From: Ornithodoros turicata
Lineage: Eukaryota; Arthropoda; Arachnida; Ixodida; Argasidae
Reading direction: 5' to 3'
Assembly: GCF_037126465.1 (NCBI RefSeq)
Contig: NC_088204.1
Span: forward strand, 65,719,807-65,783,806
DNA length: 64,000 nucleotides
Shown here: positions 51,314-61,969 of the stretch, piece after piece
Position numbering within the stretch: position 1 is the first letter of the stretch
Layout: each line of letters opens with the position of its first letter
Notes under the pieces: model-generated
Told to the model about the DNA's origin: nothing
Database searches by the model: none
What the model saw: only the letters and a program-made list of their open reading frames with translations
Translations under genes and position numbers: made by a program

Positions 51314-52337
51314 CAGACATGTACAAGCACTCAAAAATGTATTTAAGATAAGATAATAAATACTGACGTTAGAATGTAATTAAGATAGAGTATTAATACA
51401 TGAAAATTAACGTAATTAAGATAGAGTACGAAATACTTCAAAAAGTATTTGAAATACAATTAAGCTACTATTTATCCTTGAACGCAAAAAGTCACCAGTC
51501 ACTGGTCAATGCGGCATGTCGCCGCTATGTGACATGAAGCACCTAATCCCCGCGTACTACGCAAGCCGTCCCTGTGTGATAGGAGTAATCTAAACACAAG
51601 TCCCAACTCCCAAAAAGATGACAAAGGGACACCACATAACTCCACTAAGTATATGTGACCCAGAACAAAGCAAACTTCTAGCAGGTCCCTGCTCGGCGAG
51701 GTCAGAATTCGGCGTTACCGCGTCAGGGCACACATAATAGAACCCTCACTCGCAAAGGACTAGTACACACGGGCCAAGATCTCTAAATGGAGACTTCCAA
51801 GAAGGGCCAATGTCCGGGTCTAGAGTCACTATCCGGGTCACGTCCAAGGGACTCAGGAAATTTCCACTGAACAAGCAAGATAATGAAAAGACGAGACACA
51901 GAAAGTTTGAGAGGGAGATCCAAAATATGTAATTGAACCTCTGTATGCAATAATTAAGGGGATAAGTCAATTTATCCCCTTTTTGCTATTTTTGCTGCAA
52001 TGACATCTACATACCAGTATGTACCTGCCAAAGAAAATTTAGGACCCTATTGCAAGTTATTGGCCCGCTACAGGAAGGTAAGAAATGGGAAATGCATGTA
52101 TGTCAATGGGACGCACAATCAGATCAGGCCCCTTTTCTCGGTTTGGGATTTTTCGACTTATCCCTTTATTGCATACAAAGGTTCAATTAGAGTATTGAGT
52201 AGAAAATACCATAAAATGTATTTTAAATAGAGTACAAATACACAAAACAAAAAGTATTGAGTAGAGTACCAAAATACCGCAAATTGTATTTAAAATACAG
52301 TATTTTAAATACAATACTACAAATACGTACAAGTCTG
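51314..52337. mobile_element. hAT-like MITE, copy A, with perfect 8-bp target duplication
   Basis: The element starts CAGACATGTACAAG and ends CGTACAAGTCTG, flanked on both sides by GGCTATGG (51306-51313 and 52338-52345). It matches 56231-56921 in reverse complement almost throughout. AAATACA-type subterminal repeats fit hAT elements. The 333-bp size excess over copy B is mostly the nested insertion at 51932-52187. No transposase frame is seen. Confidence 0.9.
51932..52187. mobile_element. Palindromic MITE nested in the hAT-like copy A
   Basis: Inverted ends of about 35 bp, ATTGAACCTCTGTATGCAAT on the left and its near complement on the right, are flanked by TA (51930-51931 and 52188-52189). 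The other hAT-like copy lacks this segment, which gives an empty-site comparison. Confidence 0.85.
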
Positions 52338-52345
52338 GGCTATGG

Positions 52346-53240
52346 TGAGGTAGTCGGCTGTAAGCTGTTTCTCGTAGCGCAGCATCGCAAAAGTGCGGAT
52401 GTGAATTGGAAACCCATTCGTCCGTCACACAGAAACCCTGACGGACAGACGTATCGAAACGCAATAGTTGCGGACCAGGCCCAAGGGGGTGTATAAATTC
52501 TCTGAGGCGTGTCACGTGTATCTGGTGACTTTTCCGGCTTTTTCGCGTTTTTTGGCAGTTTTTATTTTATTTTATAAAAACTGTGCGTTCCAACGTTCCA
52601 CCATCATGTTTGGGTCACCAGTTGTAGAGAGAGGAAAGAGGCGACCAGGCTCTACTGAGGTTGATTGGTTTAATGACGGGTAATGGCGATGAACCGAAAA
52701 CGACCCACCACCACCACCACCACCACCACCACCACCGAAAACGAAAGCTCGGGTCGCGCGCAGTGGTGCGCGCAACCGATGGCGGTGCTGGTGATGACGA
52801 TGACGCTGCTGCTACAGGGTGTTTGGCGCAAGATCCTCGTGGTGTGTTTGGGGATTCCTGGGAAAATCCCTTGTGTACTCTCAGCCGCTCAAGCACAATG
52901 CACACGTGACCATATTGACCTCCTATACAACACGGCGCCGTATAGCCCTAGCGCTTTCCTAAACGCTGCAATGTTGCTGCCCATGGGTCTCACGTGATTC
53001 AAACCCCAGCAGTTCTTGCGAGCTGAAATTACGCAAGCAGCGGTAGCGTTCCCAAGGGAAGTGGGATCTCCCACTCCTCAATCGCCCGGCTAAGATTTGT
53101 AAATCTTTTGCTCTTGATGATGATGAAAAGGAGACATGACCACACACCAGATCACGACCAGAGTAAGAACTTCACTGCCTCGTGAATGGTCTGACCCTGA
53201 AGCCATATCTAGGGAAGAAGCGAGAGTTTTTTTGTTTTTT
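52346..53240. repeat. Stretch with (CAC)n microsatellite
   Basis: No gene is seen. A CAC repeat of about ten units lies at 52706-52735 and generates false poly-His or poly-Trp frames. TACAGGGTGTTTGGC at about 52812 looks like a lone mariner-like end. Confidence 0.6.
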
Positions 53241-53244
53241 TTTT

Positions 53245-53520
53245 AATTCCGTGTTAGCGCCGCGAAGCAACTGTAGCTATGAGCGGCGTACAGACGTGGA
53301 CAGATGGAGAGATGACAGCAGGAAGGAGTGCGGGACAAGGGGGTTTGAATGCGTCCTGGGCCGACTTCAGGAAGAACTGTGCCGACAGTCGTCTGGAAAG
53401 TCTTCGGAAAACCCAGGGAAAACCTCAGACAGCACAGCCGGTGACAGGATTCGAACCCGTGTCACCTCCCAGTCTCGGCGTGGAAAGCGATCTTCTTAAC
53501 CACTGTGCCACGGGAGCTGG
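53245..53520 (-). repeat. tRNA-derived SINE, copy 1
   Basis: On the minus strand the head reads CCGTGGCACAGTGGTTAAG (A box) and then GGGTTCGAATCCTGTCACC (B box, at 53447-53457), a standard pol III promoter. The body contains GAGGTTTTCCCTGGGTTTTC. Copies at 60262-60515 and about 54640-54905 share it. Confidence 0.85.
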
Positions 53521-53686
53521 TGAGATGTGCACAGCCTGTCATCCGAAGAGGTCTCCTGAATATGTCCCCCTCGAGTGTCAGGAAAAAACAGCCACACGAT
53601 AGATGCAGCATTAGTAGGTCAGGAGCGCACGTTATCATTTTGTAGTGGAACCATATCGTGCTTGTATGGCGATGTGACTGGCCTTG

Positions 53687-53707
53687 TGGGGGGGGGGGGG
53701 GGGGGGG
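53687..53707. repeat. G run
   Basis: About 20 consecutive G residues; possible quadruplex or assembly-uncertain length. Confidence 0.8.
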
Positions 53708-53719
53708 AACCCGACAGTA

Positions 53720-54590
53720 GTCAAGCAGTTTCCAAAAATATTGCAGACTGTTCAGGAGCAGCTCCTGCTACGGAACCTACAGTGGAGAAACCAACGGATT
53801 CAACGATCTGGACGGTGGCAGAGTATACAGGGGCATAAATTCATGAAAAGGAAGCAAGCAGTCGTCGTTGAACGAACTCCACTTGGTGAATCCCTTCAGC
53901 GCGTAAAACCCCCAAGTTCATATGAGATCCAATCAGTTACTCTGTACTGGAAGGCGCTATACTAGATTGTTCAAAATATCTAAATCAAAAGAAAAAAATA
54001 TACGGAAGTAGACTGAAGATGAACACCACCTCTTCCCGGACGAAATCCTCGGCGCCTGGGCTACCTAAGGTCAAAATTGCAAGGCCACAATGTCCCTTCG
54101 CAAATTACAGGATGCTAGCAAGTTTGTTCCAAGGCTGTCGTTCCTGTATGTGTTGCTGCGTGTATGTTGAACACTGTTCTTAAAGCAAGTACGTTGGTAC
54201 ATTTAGAACATTTTATACCACACGAACGCTTTAGAACCTTTATTTTTTACTAAATATCGAGACTATTTTTGCTCACGATCTTTGTGGCTACTGTGCGGTT
54301 GGAGATTTCATTCACACATATACACGTATTTCTATCAACTGCAATAAATAAAAAAGAGCATCTGTATGCTCTTTCCCAATTGACGGTCCGCAATGACAGT
54401 CTTTGGTGCTTCTTCCAGCTGTGAGGCCTGCTACAACCAGTCCAACTTGAGCGAGGCAGACTGGCGTGCTCAACGAACGTGGACGGTCTACACCTGAATT
54501 CGTGGCATGCGGCTCCGTACGCACTGGCACGCTTCCATTGGCATCAACTGTATTCCTGTTAGAGAGCTATTGACACAGGACCCGTCAACC
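53720..54590. other. Stretch without supported genes
   Basis: I see no exon or repeat boundary. Confidence 0.4.
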
Positions 54591-54639
54591 CAACCCAACC
54601 CATTCAACCCAACAAAATTGTGAAGGTCAGCGGAGCAGG

Positions 54640-54905
54640 GTTCTTGGGGGTTTACGTCGCGAGACAACTGTGATCTACAGGGTTCTTGTGATAGCCCCCG
54701 GCTGGATTGTCTGGCACATGAAAGCAAGCACTCTGCCCGCCGATATGACTGCACGTTGCTCGGGAGAGATAGTCTTCCTGGGCAGAATCCTCGGGGAACG
54801 GCGCAGACAACACAGGTGATGCGGGGATGAATTCGAACCCATGTCACCTCGCAGTCTCCGTGTGGAAGGCGGTCATCTTGGTCCCTGAGCCACGGGAACC
54901 TTTGG
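54640..54905 (-). repeat. tRNA-derived SINE, diverged relative
   Basis: On the minus strand CCCGTGGCTCAGGGACC resembles an A box and GGGTTCGAATTCATCCCC a B box. The tail diverges from the other two copies, so this is another subfamily. Confidence 0.65.
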
Positions 54906-55199
54906 GAGGCGTCAGTCGTATAAAGCTGGAAATAAACTTCCATTAATATACGTGACAGCGCAATTCCAAGGTGCTAGATCCGTGTTGCAGTCCGGTGCGA
55001 GCATGATGAGTCGATGGTTTTCTGTTGGCGTAGAGGAGGATAAGCCCGCTCCCGTGATCACGTCGTGGTCACGGCATGGAAAGCTCTGTCGATGCCATGA
55101 GGCCTCGTCCTTATACCGTGGCTTCAATCATGAATGTCAGACAGCACGCGTGAAATGATGTATACTGGAGGATATGCTATACTAAATCATTTCTTCCCC

Positions 55200-55273
55200 A
55201 CATCACCACAAGCAATGGGGTAGAGCATCGCCCCCCATTCTTCATCAAATAAAGTTGTTGTTGTTGTTGTTGA
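55200..55273 (+). repeat. Retroelement 3' end with TTG tail
   Basis: GGGTAGAGCATCGCC, then CATCAAATAAAGTTG, ends in (TTG)n. It pairs with the similar end at 38340-38420. Confidence 0.45.
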
Positions 55274-55279
55274 CCTTCT

Positions 55280-56222
55280 GAGGAATCTTTGACATGAACC
55301 AAACTATACGTCAACAAACCCCAACCAGCGCAGCTACGAACAACGATTGCATTTAATTATGATGTTGGTTTAGGACAAAATGGTTGAGAGAAAGCCGAAT
55401 GACTTGCCATTTTGCAAACTTTGCTCGAACCCTTTGGTGAGTCCCATAGATATCCAACGATGTTGACACATATTTACCTTGGTTATGGAGGAATACGAAT
55501 AAAGCACGACAACCTTATTTCCCTGAACTGGAAATATTGTGGTTATACTTACGCGTTGTATCGTGCTAGACAAAGCGCGTTCGGAAAAGTCCACCTAACG
55601 AATGGCATGTCCCAAAACAATGCAGGAAAGCAAGGATGAACGGAGGAACCTTACAGAAATACTTACGTCTTTTCACGTCTTCTCCACACCCGTTGTCCGT
55701 TTTTGTTGGGAAACCTCATTGTCTCTACCCCTAACTCATGTGTACCGTGTTTCATGTTTCACAATATGCGTGGTATTTGCATTTGAGGTGTAAAATAAGT
55801 ACCGACCCAGCATTCACTTGACTACTACATGGCAAACGTGAACAACGTGACAATTCTAAGCATATACGTATATCAGAAAGTGAGAGAGTGTTATAAATGC
55901 GTTACTTGTTACTGGGATTCCTAGGTCATCATCGTCAATATCGGCTGAAACAAATACAAGCAAGAAACAAATGCAAATGCAAGTAAGAAAGCTGGCAGGA
56001 CAACAGTTGTTCAACCTAGCAATGCGAATATCTTGCGAATACGAATGTTTCTGCGCATTTGGAAAATTTTCAAATTTTGGAATTAAACGAAAAAAGCGTG
56101 GTGTCATAAAACACATTTATTGTTAGGGCAACACCCTCATGAAAGTAGACAGCGTAGACTCAAAACCAACAACCAATGGTCCTTGCTGGTATTCAGCATG
56201 TGCTGTCCTATTCGTTCGGTCC
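55280..56222. other. Intron-like stretch with one possible acidic micro-exon
   Basis: On the minus strand near 55905-55945 a strong acceptor (tttgtttcag) is followed by codons for DIDDDDLGIP and then gtaaca. In phase 1 it would follow the helix exon at 57942-58045. The donor is weak, so it is only a candidate. Nothing else is recognised. Confidence 0.35.
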
Positions 56223-56230
56223 CTGTCCTT

Positions 56231-56921
56231 CAGACTTGTACGTATTTGGAGTATTGAATTTAAAATACTGTATTTTAAATACAACTTGCGATATTTTGGT
56301 ACTCTACTCAATACTTTTTGTTTTGTGTATTTGTACTCTATTCAAAATAAATTTTACGGTATTTTCTACTCAATACTCAATATTTTGGATCTCCCTCTCA
56401 AACTCTGTCTCGTCTTTCCATTATCTTGCGTTTTCAGTCGAAATTTCCTGAGTCCCTCGGACTTGACCCGGACACTGGCTCTTCTTAGAAGTCTCCATTT
56501 CGAGATCTTGCCCCGTGTGTACTAATCCTTGGCCAGTGAACGTTCTATTATGTGGGCCCTGACGCAGTGACTCCGAATTCTGACCTCCGCCGAGCAGAGA
56601 CCTGCTAGAAGTTTGCTTTGTTCTGGGTCACATATACTTAGTGGAGTTATGTGGTATCTCTTTGTCATCTTTTTGGGACCTGTGTTTAGATGACTACTAT
56701 CCCACAGCGGTGGCTAGCGTAGTATGCGGGGTTTAGGTATGCGGTTAGGCATGCACGGTATGTCACATGGCCGCGACTTGCAGCATTCACCAGTGACCGG
56801 TGACTTTTTTCGTTCAAGGATAAATAGTATCTTAATTGTATTTCAAATACTTAATTACATTCTAACGTTAGTATTTATTATCTTATCTCAAATACATGTT
56901 TGAGTATCTTGTACATGTCTG
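56231..56921. mobile_element. hAT-like MITE, copy B, with perfect 8-bp target duplication
   Basis: The element starts CAGACTTGTACGTATTTG and ends CTTGTACATGTCTG. CTGTCCTT flanks both sides (56223-56230 and 56922-56929). It lies in the opposite orientation to copy A at 51314-52337 and lacks the nested insertion. No coding frame. Confidence 0.9.
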
Positions 56922-56944
56922 CTGTCCTTACATGACACCTCGAA

Positions 56945-57600
56945 GTACAGGGTGGGTGCTATAAAATGGCTTGAAATTTGTCAAGGCCGGTGTTTCTGCG
57001 CTGACTTTTGTGTGGAATTAGGAGGGCGCCGCACCAGGGTGAACTTAAAAATTCGTCGCGGTCGTATAACAAAAAACACCCTGGATAATTTTTTTTTACT
57101 TATAAATGGGAAACTATGCTACATTTGTGCGGAAATTTCGTTCCTTTAGCGCGTCCGCCAATTGCACTTTCTTCGGCGAAGTTTTCAATTTTTCCTAAAA
57201 GTACCAACTTTCGCATTTTTTTTATAGCCTAACAGCTTAATTTTCTGGCGTCAAACTTTTTCGGTGGAATGCACTGGTAGACCCCTACAAATAAAAAATA
57301 TAACTTAGCAATTTCTGCTCATGGTGTTTTCTTTTAAAAAAATGTTGAATTCGTTCGATTTTACGCCTCTTTCGCGGAAGCGTACCTCGCTATTTCTCCA
57401 CTCGCAGAGACTGCAAATCTGATGATACCTAGTTTGAACTTTTCGGAAACGCGTTGAATTTTTTCTGATATGTAAAGCCGTTCACCCTCTGTGCCTGTTC
57501 AAACGCGTTACGGTTTTGGGTTCGGAGCGGAAGTTCGAAGCCCCCTAGCGGCAATTCCGTGCTGATCCCTAAAGAAATATTTCACACAGAACGTATGTAC
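56945..57600. other. Stretch with weak transposon-like ends
   Basis: TACAGGGTGGG at 56947 and AACACCCTGGATA at about 57076 could be ends of a 130-bp element. The rest shows no gene. Confidence 0.35.
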
Positions 57601-57941
57601 GTCAGTGAGAAGGACTTTTTTTTCTTTTTTCTTTTTGTTTCACGAAAATTGGCGATGGTCGAGCCACGCGATTGGGACGTTTGAGCTGGAATGCCCCAGG
57701 GTTCTTCGTCACAGGGGCATCCAAAGGAGTAGCGCTGAGCCCGCTCACACGAACGCTCAGGAGATTCCTCAGTGCTGTTCTTAGTAGCTTGGGCAATGCT
57801 TTATACACGAGTGGTACGGTGAGCAATAGCGCGCAGCAGTAGCACTACCGAAGATACTGAAGAAATACCACAGGCACTCCTCCTTTGTGCAAGCTGGCCC
57901 TTAGATATATATCGTAGATTTCAAAGAGGTGGAATACGTAC

Positions 57942-58045
57942 GATGACAGAGTATTTTGAACAGATACGCGAACAGGGCAGCACTGACGAGTGCGAGGACG
58001 ATAGTAGCCATCATGGCCGCGAATCGTTCGCTGCCGACGGGTGGA
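57942..58045 (-). CDS. Membrane-helix exon, unit 3
   Basis: On the minus strand acceptor gtttcag opens 104 nt: one base, 34 codons, one base, before donor gtacgt. It reads PPVGSERFAAMMATIVLALV then SAALFAYLFKILCH, one membrane helix. It is clearly related to unit 2 (VLALVSAALF versus LILALISATLF, both with LFKI). Phase 2 in fits the exon ending at 60546. A downstream phase-1 frame at 57602-57774 would give a basic tail with FQLKRPNRVARP and a stop, but its acceptor is weak. Confidence 0.68.
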
Positions 58046-58088
58046 CTGAAACGAAACATCATGTTCAACAAGGGTTCCATTATTACCT

Positions 58089-58296
58089 CTGTCACACGAG
58101 CAGTCTTCAATAATCATTGAAATCAATGGGCATTGAACATGCGCGTAGCGCCACCCCGTGTGTACCGTGTGAACCTATCAGAGAGCATTGGATCCAATGC
58201 TCTCCGATAGGTTCACACCTGACACACTTGGGGACGCTAGACGCACGTTCAATGATCATTAGTTTCAATGATAATTGGAGACCACACGTGTGACAG
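58089..58296. mobile_element. 208-bp palindromic MITE
   Basis: The element is palindromic from CTGTCACACG at 58089 to CGTGTGACAG at 58296, centred on GGATCC near 58192. Central arms (GTGTGAACCTATC and GAGAGCATTG) are nearly perfect and outer arms are diverged. It lies in the intron just upstream of the helix exon at 57942-58045. Confidence 0.85.
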
Positions 58297-58319
58297 GATG
58301 TAAGTCGCTGAAGTAGCAC

Positions 58320-60255
58320 TTACAAGAAACCGAATTCCCTGTTTGAAACGGAATGGGAAGACAAGGATTAGCTAGAACTCAACGTCTGCTATGAACCATA
58401 TATATCTTCGTTATGTGTAAACAGCACCAGTATACCCTTCAGAACTCACGGGATGTTAAAGGAGCATGGAAGGGTTAAAAAAAGTATATCAGGAGGAGTA
58501 GAAATTGGGATTGCAAGTCATGGGGTATGTGCTGTAATAGCGTTTATACTGATAACGATGTGGCTCGTTAGAAACGTGCGCATGCCTGAGAGGATTGCTA
58601 CCAAAACTCGCAAAGGAAAGGATGGCTCGCGCAGAATAAACGTGGCTTATTTTTTGGGCATCGGACACGGGGGCGTGGACTTGTTTGGGGCTCGTGGGCC
58701 CGGTAGAGCACTACAGGGTACATAATCGCGCAAAAAGCATTAATGCAGAACGCAATCCTGATGCGCAAGTGAGCTCCCAATCTAGCGAGTGTGAGGGGCA
58801 CCTTCTTTCGGCTTCGAGTCTGCGACGTCATGCCATCCGGCCAATAGTGAGGCGCGTGCCAACACCACCTAGATACGGAAGGCCTGCTCACTTTTTGGCA
58901 CGTATAGACATATAAAGTCCGCCAATCCAAACAGCGAGCCAAGATGTCACCAATCACCGCAGACTATTTTGAAACAGGCTCTCTGTGTCTACCACTGGTT
59001 GCCCATACGGCTTTTTTTTTTCTTTAATAAATCTTCATATCCCCCCCCCCCCCCCATACCGCTGATGGCGGCTAGTTTCCATAGCTACGGCCGCTGAAAG
59101 CAACGTCGTGATTGGCGGACTCCTAATTGTTACGTCACGTTGCTCAAGCGATCAGGGCTTGTTTCTAGGTGGTGATGCGCGTGCCTTCTTTTTCTGGTTT
59201 TATTTGGAGCCGTGCGTGGTGAACGGTAAACGAAACAACGTGCGAGAAAACCCAAGGGTGTGCGCAGATAAAGTAGCCCCACATTTACGCACGTAACACG
59301 CTGCTTGCAAGCACCGGGAAGTTCGCGCGGTAAGCATGATTACCGCACGAACTTCCCGGTGACGCACGCCGACGCACTGATGCGACCAAAACCAACAAAA
59401 AAAGTTATAGTAAACAAACTCTGCGTAATAAAAAGTACACCCACGCAACCTTTGCTCTCCGTGCATTTCGAATAGGGCATGGCGGTCTTCGCACAGTCGC
59501 GTCGAGCTACCGCTTGTGGGTGTCACCGGCAAAGGAACCGCATGGAAGTCCCTCCTGGATACCCATTCCTGTTATTTCGGTTGCGGTTTCTGCAGTGTTA
59601 GCGCCCCTAGCGGTAAATGCACCCAGCTCTCCGGAGACCGCCATGTTTGCATTGGTATAGCCCATTCGTTTATCTTTATCTGCACAAGCCCTGTATACCA
59701 GCTGCGTCTAACACAGAGCAGTTGACAGGTCGCCTTTATCCAGCGCTGTAGCAGACGCTTCTGGACAGCCAATGAAAAATGCCCCGATAAGCGACGTCAC
59801 TCACGCGAGGAGGAGCTTGGAGAGATCACCGCCGTCGCGCACTTTCTTGTAAACTAATTTCCTCGGGAAATGTGCGCTTCGCAAAGGAAACATTTTGCGT
59901 GGCAGTTCGAAAAGGCAGTAAATTCATATCAGCCGCCCTCAATGCTCTTTTATGATGACGGAAACATCACGCATGCACGTCGCAGAACCTACTGGCATCG
60001 GACGTGAAACGCAATGTTGCGTAACACATACGGAAATTGGTCCTCTCCGCGAAGACCAGCATACTATGTCAACCAATTAATTGGAACAATGGCGTACTAT
60101 CGATCGCAACGATGAAAACATCCATCGTAAAGCACGTTTCGCCCGAGACTGTTACATTTTGTAGCGTCCTCTTGTGGCACCTTATTGTTACGTTCCCTAT
60201 AGTGTTCGTGATTTAGGTTATGCAAATCAAACGCATACGACACGTGCGACGTAGA
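58320..60255. other. Stretch without supported genes
   Basis: A C run lies at 59041-59055. A plus-strand frame at 58453-58620 includes a hydrophobic segment but has AT-rich codons and doubtful splice sites. A hairpin CCGGGAAGTTCGCGCGGTAA and its complement sit at 59312-59360. Confidence 0.45.
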
Positions 60256-60261
60256 CGTAGT

Positions 60262-60515
60262 TTTTAGTTCCGTGTAAGCGCCGCGAAGCAACTGTGGCTA
60301 TGAGTGGCGTACAGACGTGGACAGATGGAGAGAGGACAGCAGGAAGGAGTGGGGAACGTATGGGTTAGTATGCGCCCTGGGCCTTCAGGGGGAACTGTGC
60401 TGACATTCGACTGGAAAGTCTTCGGAAAACCCAGGGAAAACCTCAGACAGTACAGCCGGTGACAGGATTCGAACCCGTGTCACCTCCCAGTCTCGGCGTG
60501 TAGAAGGCCAGTGCG
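60262..60515 (-). repeat. tRNA-derived SINE, copy 2
   Basis: This matches copy 1 at 53245-53520 over most of its length, including GGGTTCGAATCCTGTCACC at about 60466-60484 on the minus strand. The A-box end is truncated near 60510. It lies directly downstream of the Glu/Ser-rich exon ending at 60546. Confidence 0.85.
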
Positions 60516-60545
60516 CCGTAGAAATAGGGTGAAAGATTAACTTAC

Positions 60546-60964
60546 TCAGAGCTGGTGCTGGTCTCTCCCACGGTAGTTGTCCCGGACGTGGCAGCCGAGG
60601 ATCCAGATGTAACACCGCTCCGCTCACCGCTGAAGACTTCGGTATGCGTGGTTCTCTCATGCTCCCCGCTATGAATGTCAGCCGATATTTCCGAAACAGA
60701 AGTTCCTCGCGCAAACGCCTCTCCAAGCGACTCTTCACTCGACTTTTCGCTCCCTTCCTCAGGCGACTTTTCGCTCCTATCCTCAGGCGACTTTTCGCTC
60801 CTGTCCTCAGGCGACTTTTCGCTCCCTTCCTCAGGCGACCTTTCACCCCAACCTTCGACCGGCGTCTCGCCCGACCTTTCACCCGATATGTCGGAAATGC
60901 TCGTCATTGGCTGGCGACGACGTCCACCGGAAGCCCAGTTCCTGAGCAGCGGTTTCAGAGGGAA
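60546..60964 (-). CDS. Glu/Ser-rich exon with tandem octapeptide, unit 3
   Basis: The minus-strand exon ends with TTTVGETSTSS plus GA at donor gtaagt (phase 2, matching 57942-58045). The likely start is acceptor caccag before FPLKPLLRNWASGG at 60964; a second acceptor at 60997 is also in phase 0. The middle has four copies of the octapeptide SEKSPEDR/EEG, then Thr/Ser-rich sequence. Unlike units 1 and 2 the acceptor is phase 0, which suggests a first or differently organised exon, or a start I have misplaced. No known domain. Confidence 0.55.
60741..60836 (-). repeat. Coding 24-bp tandem repeat, four units
   Basis: Units of 24 bp begin GACTTTTCGCTCC on the plus strand at 60741, 60765, 60789 and 60813, with changes only at two or three positions. 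Since 24 is a multiple of three the frame is kept, adding SEKSPE-type octapeptides. Copy number may vary between individuals. Confidence 0.9.
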
Positions 60965-61134
60965 CTGGTGACAGTGAAGCACAGCGTGGGACAGAGACTG
61001 AAGCGGAATGAAAGCGCGTAACAAATCGAGCCTGCACTTGCTGAAATGGCCACGAGACCTAGCGTACTTCATGCGCTCGAGATACATGTTGATGTTGACG
61101 TTGACGAAAAAAATGATAGGGGGATCCATGCCGG

Positions 61135-61345
61135 TAGCTGGGTTCCATGAATGGGCACTTGTTCGCTGCCTCCGATTGAATGAAAAATATAGGACCGAAG
61201 GTCGCGGCCCTTTCAGAGACCATCGTAATCCCCTCAAGACCGTGGCTTTCTTGCGCAACCTTGTTCGCCCATAGCTTTGAGCGTCGTAAGTTGGTGGCGC
61301 TGTCGAACACTATGACTCATTTGTTTACAAACAGGGAGAGGTCTA
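61135..61345 (+). repeat. Dispersed repeat, copy 3
   Basis: Copy of the family at 43440-43738, sharing GGGTTCCATGAATGGGC, AGGACCGAAGGTCGCG and the end TTTACAAACAGGGAGAGGTC. Confidence 0.7.
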
Positions 61346-61349
61346 TAGT

Positions 61350-61900
61350 CTGCTTTTTTTTTTTGTATTTTTGCGAGTCGATTAGTTTTGTGACCAAGTG
61401 ATTTTTCAAGTAATCTGATTAATTACAATTTCGGGCAATTATTTATTGAGTAATCCACTTCCCCCCTTTTCTTTTCGGTGCAAAATGTCCTCCAACGAAT
61501 TAAATGAGTTCCCGCGAAAGAACGATGAGCGCGGGTGACGTACAGAGCAAACGCGAGGGCTACGTTCCGCACACATATGAAAACACCTTCTCATCGTTGC
61601 AGAAGAACAGGACGTCGTTACGTATGCTACTCCTCTCACGTGACTAGTGACGCACAGCGGCACAGCTCAAGCATGTATAAGCGGCGCCTGGGCTGAGAAG
61701 AAAAAGCAAAGGGAAGAAAGGCTCGGGGCATTGTTATACAGTCACGCGAGAACCATGCTGGCCGTCAGTGGCTGCTTTCTCCGACTGTTAGCATTAGAGT
61801 CCCTGCTAGGCAATTAGGCTAGGCGTTAGTCGTGACGTTGCCCACCTCGCGAGGCCGACTACGGCAAGCAGTTACACCACCACCACCACCACCACCCTGC
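61350..61900. other. Stretch without supported genes
   Basis: A CAC microsatellite lies at 61875-61896. Nothing else is recognised. Confidence 0.4.
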
Positions 61901-61969
61901 TAGGCAAGAATCGCGGCGTGTTGTGTCTGTTGCCACGGAAGTGGGGGGAGCCGCTCCGAGGGGAGAGGG

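Noticed and set aside
52615..52909. Poly-His and poly-Trp frames on both strands
   Set aside because: Translations of the CAC microsatellite at 52706-52735.
58453..58725. Plus-strand frame with a hydrophobic segment
   Set aside because: AT-rich codons unlike coding exons here and a poor acceptor; the stretch is probably intronic for the minus-strand gene.
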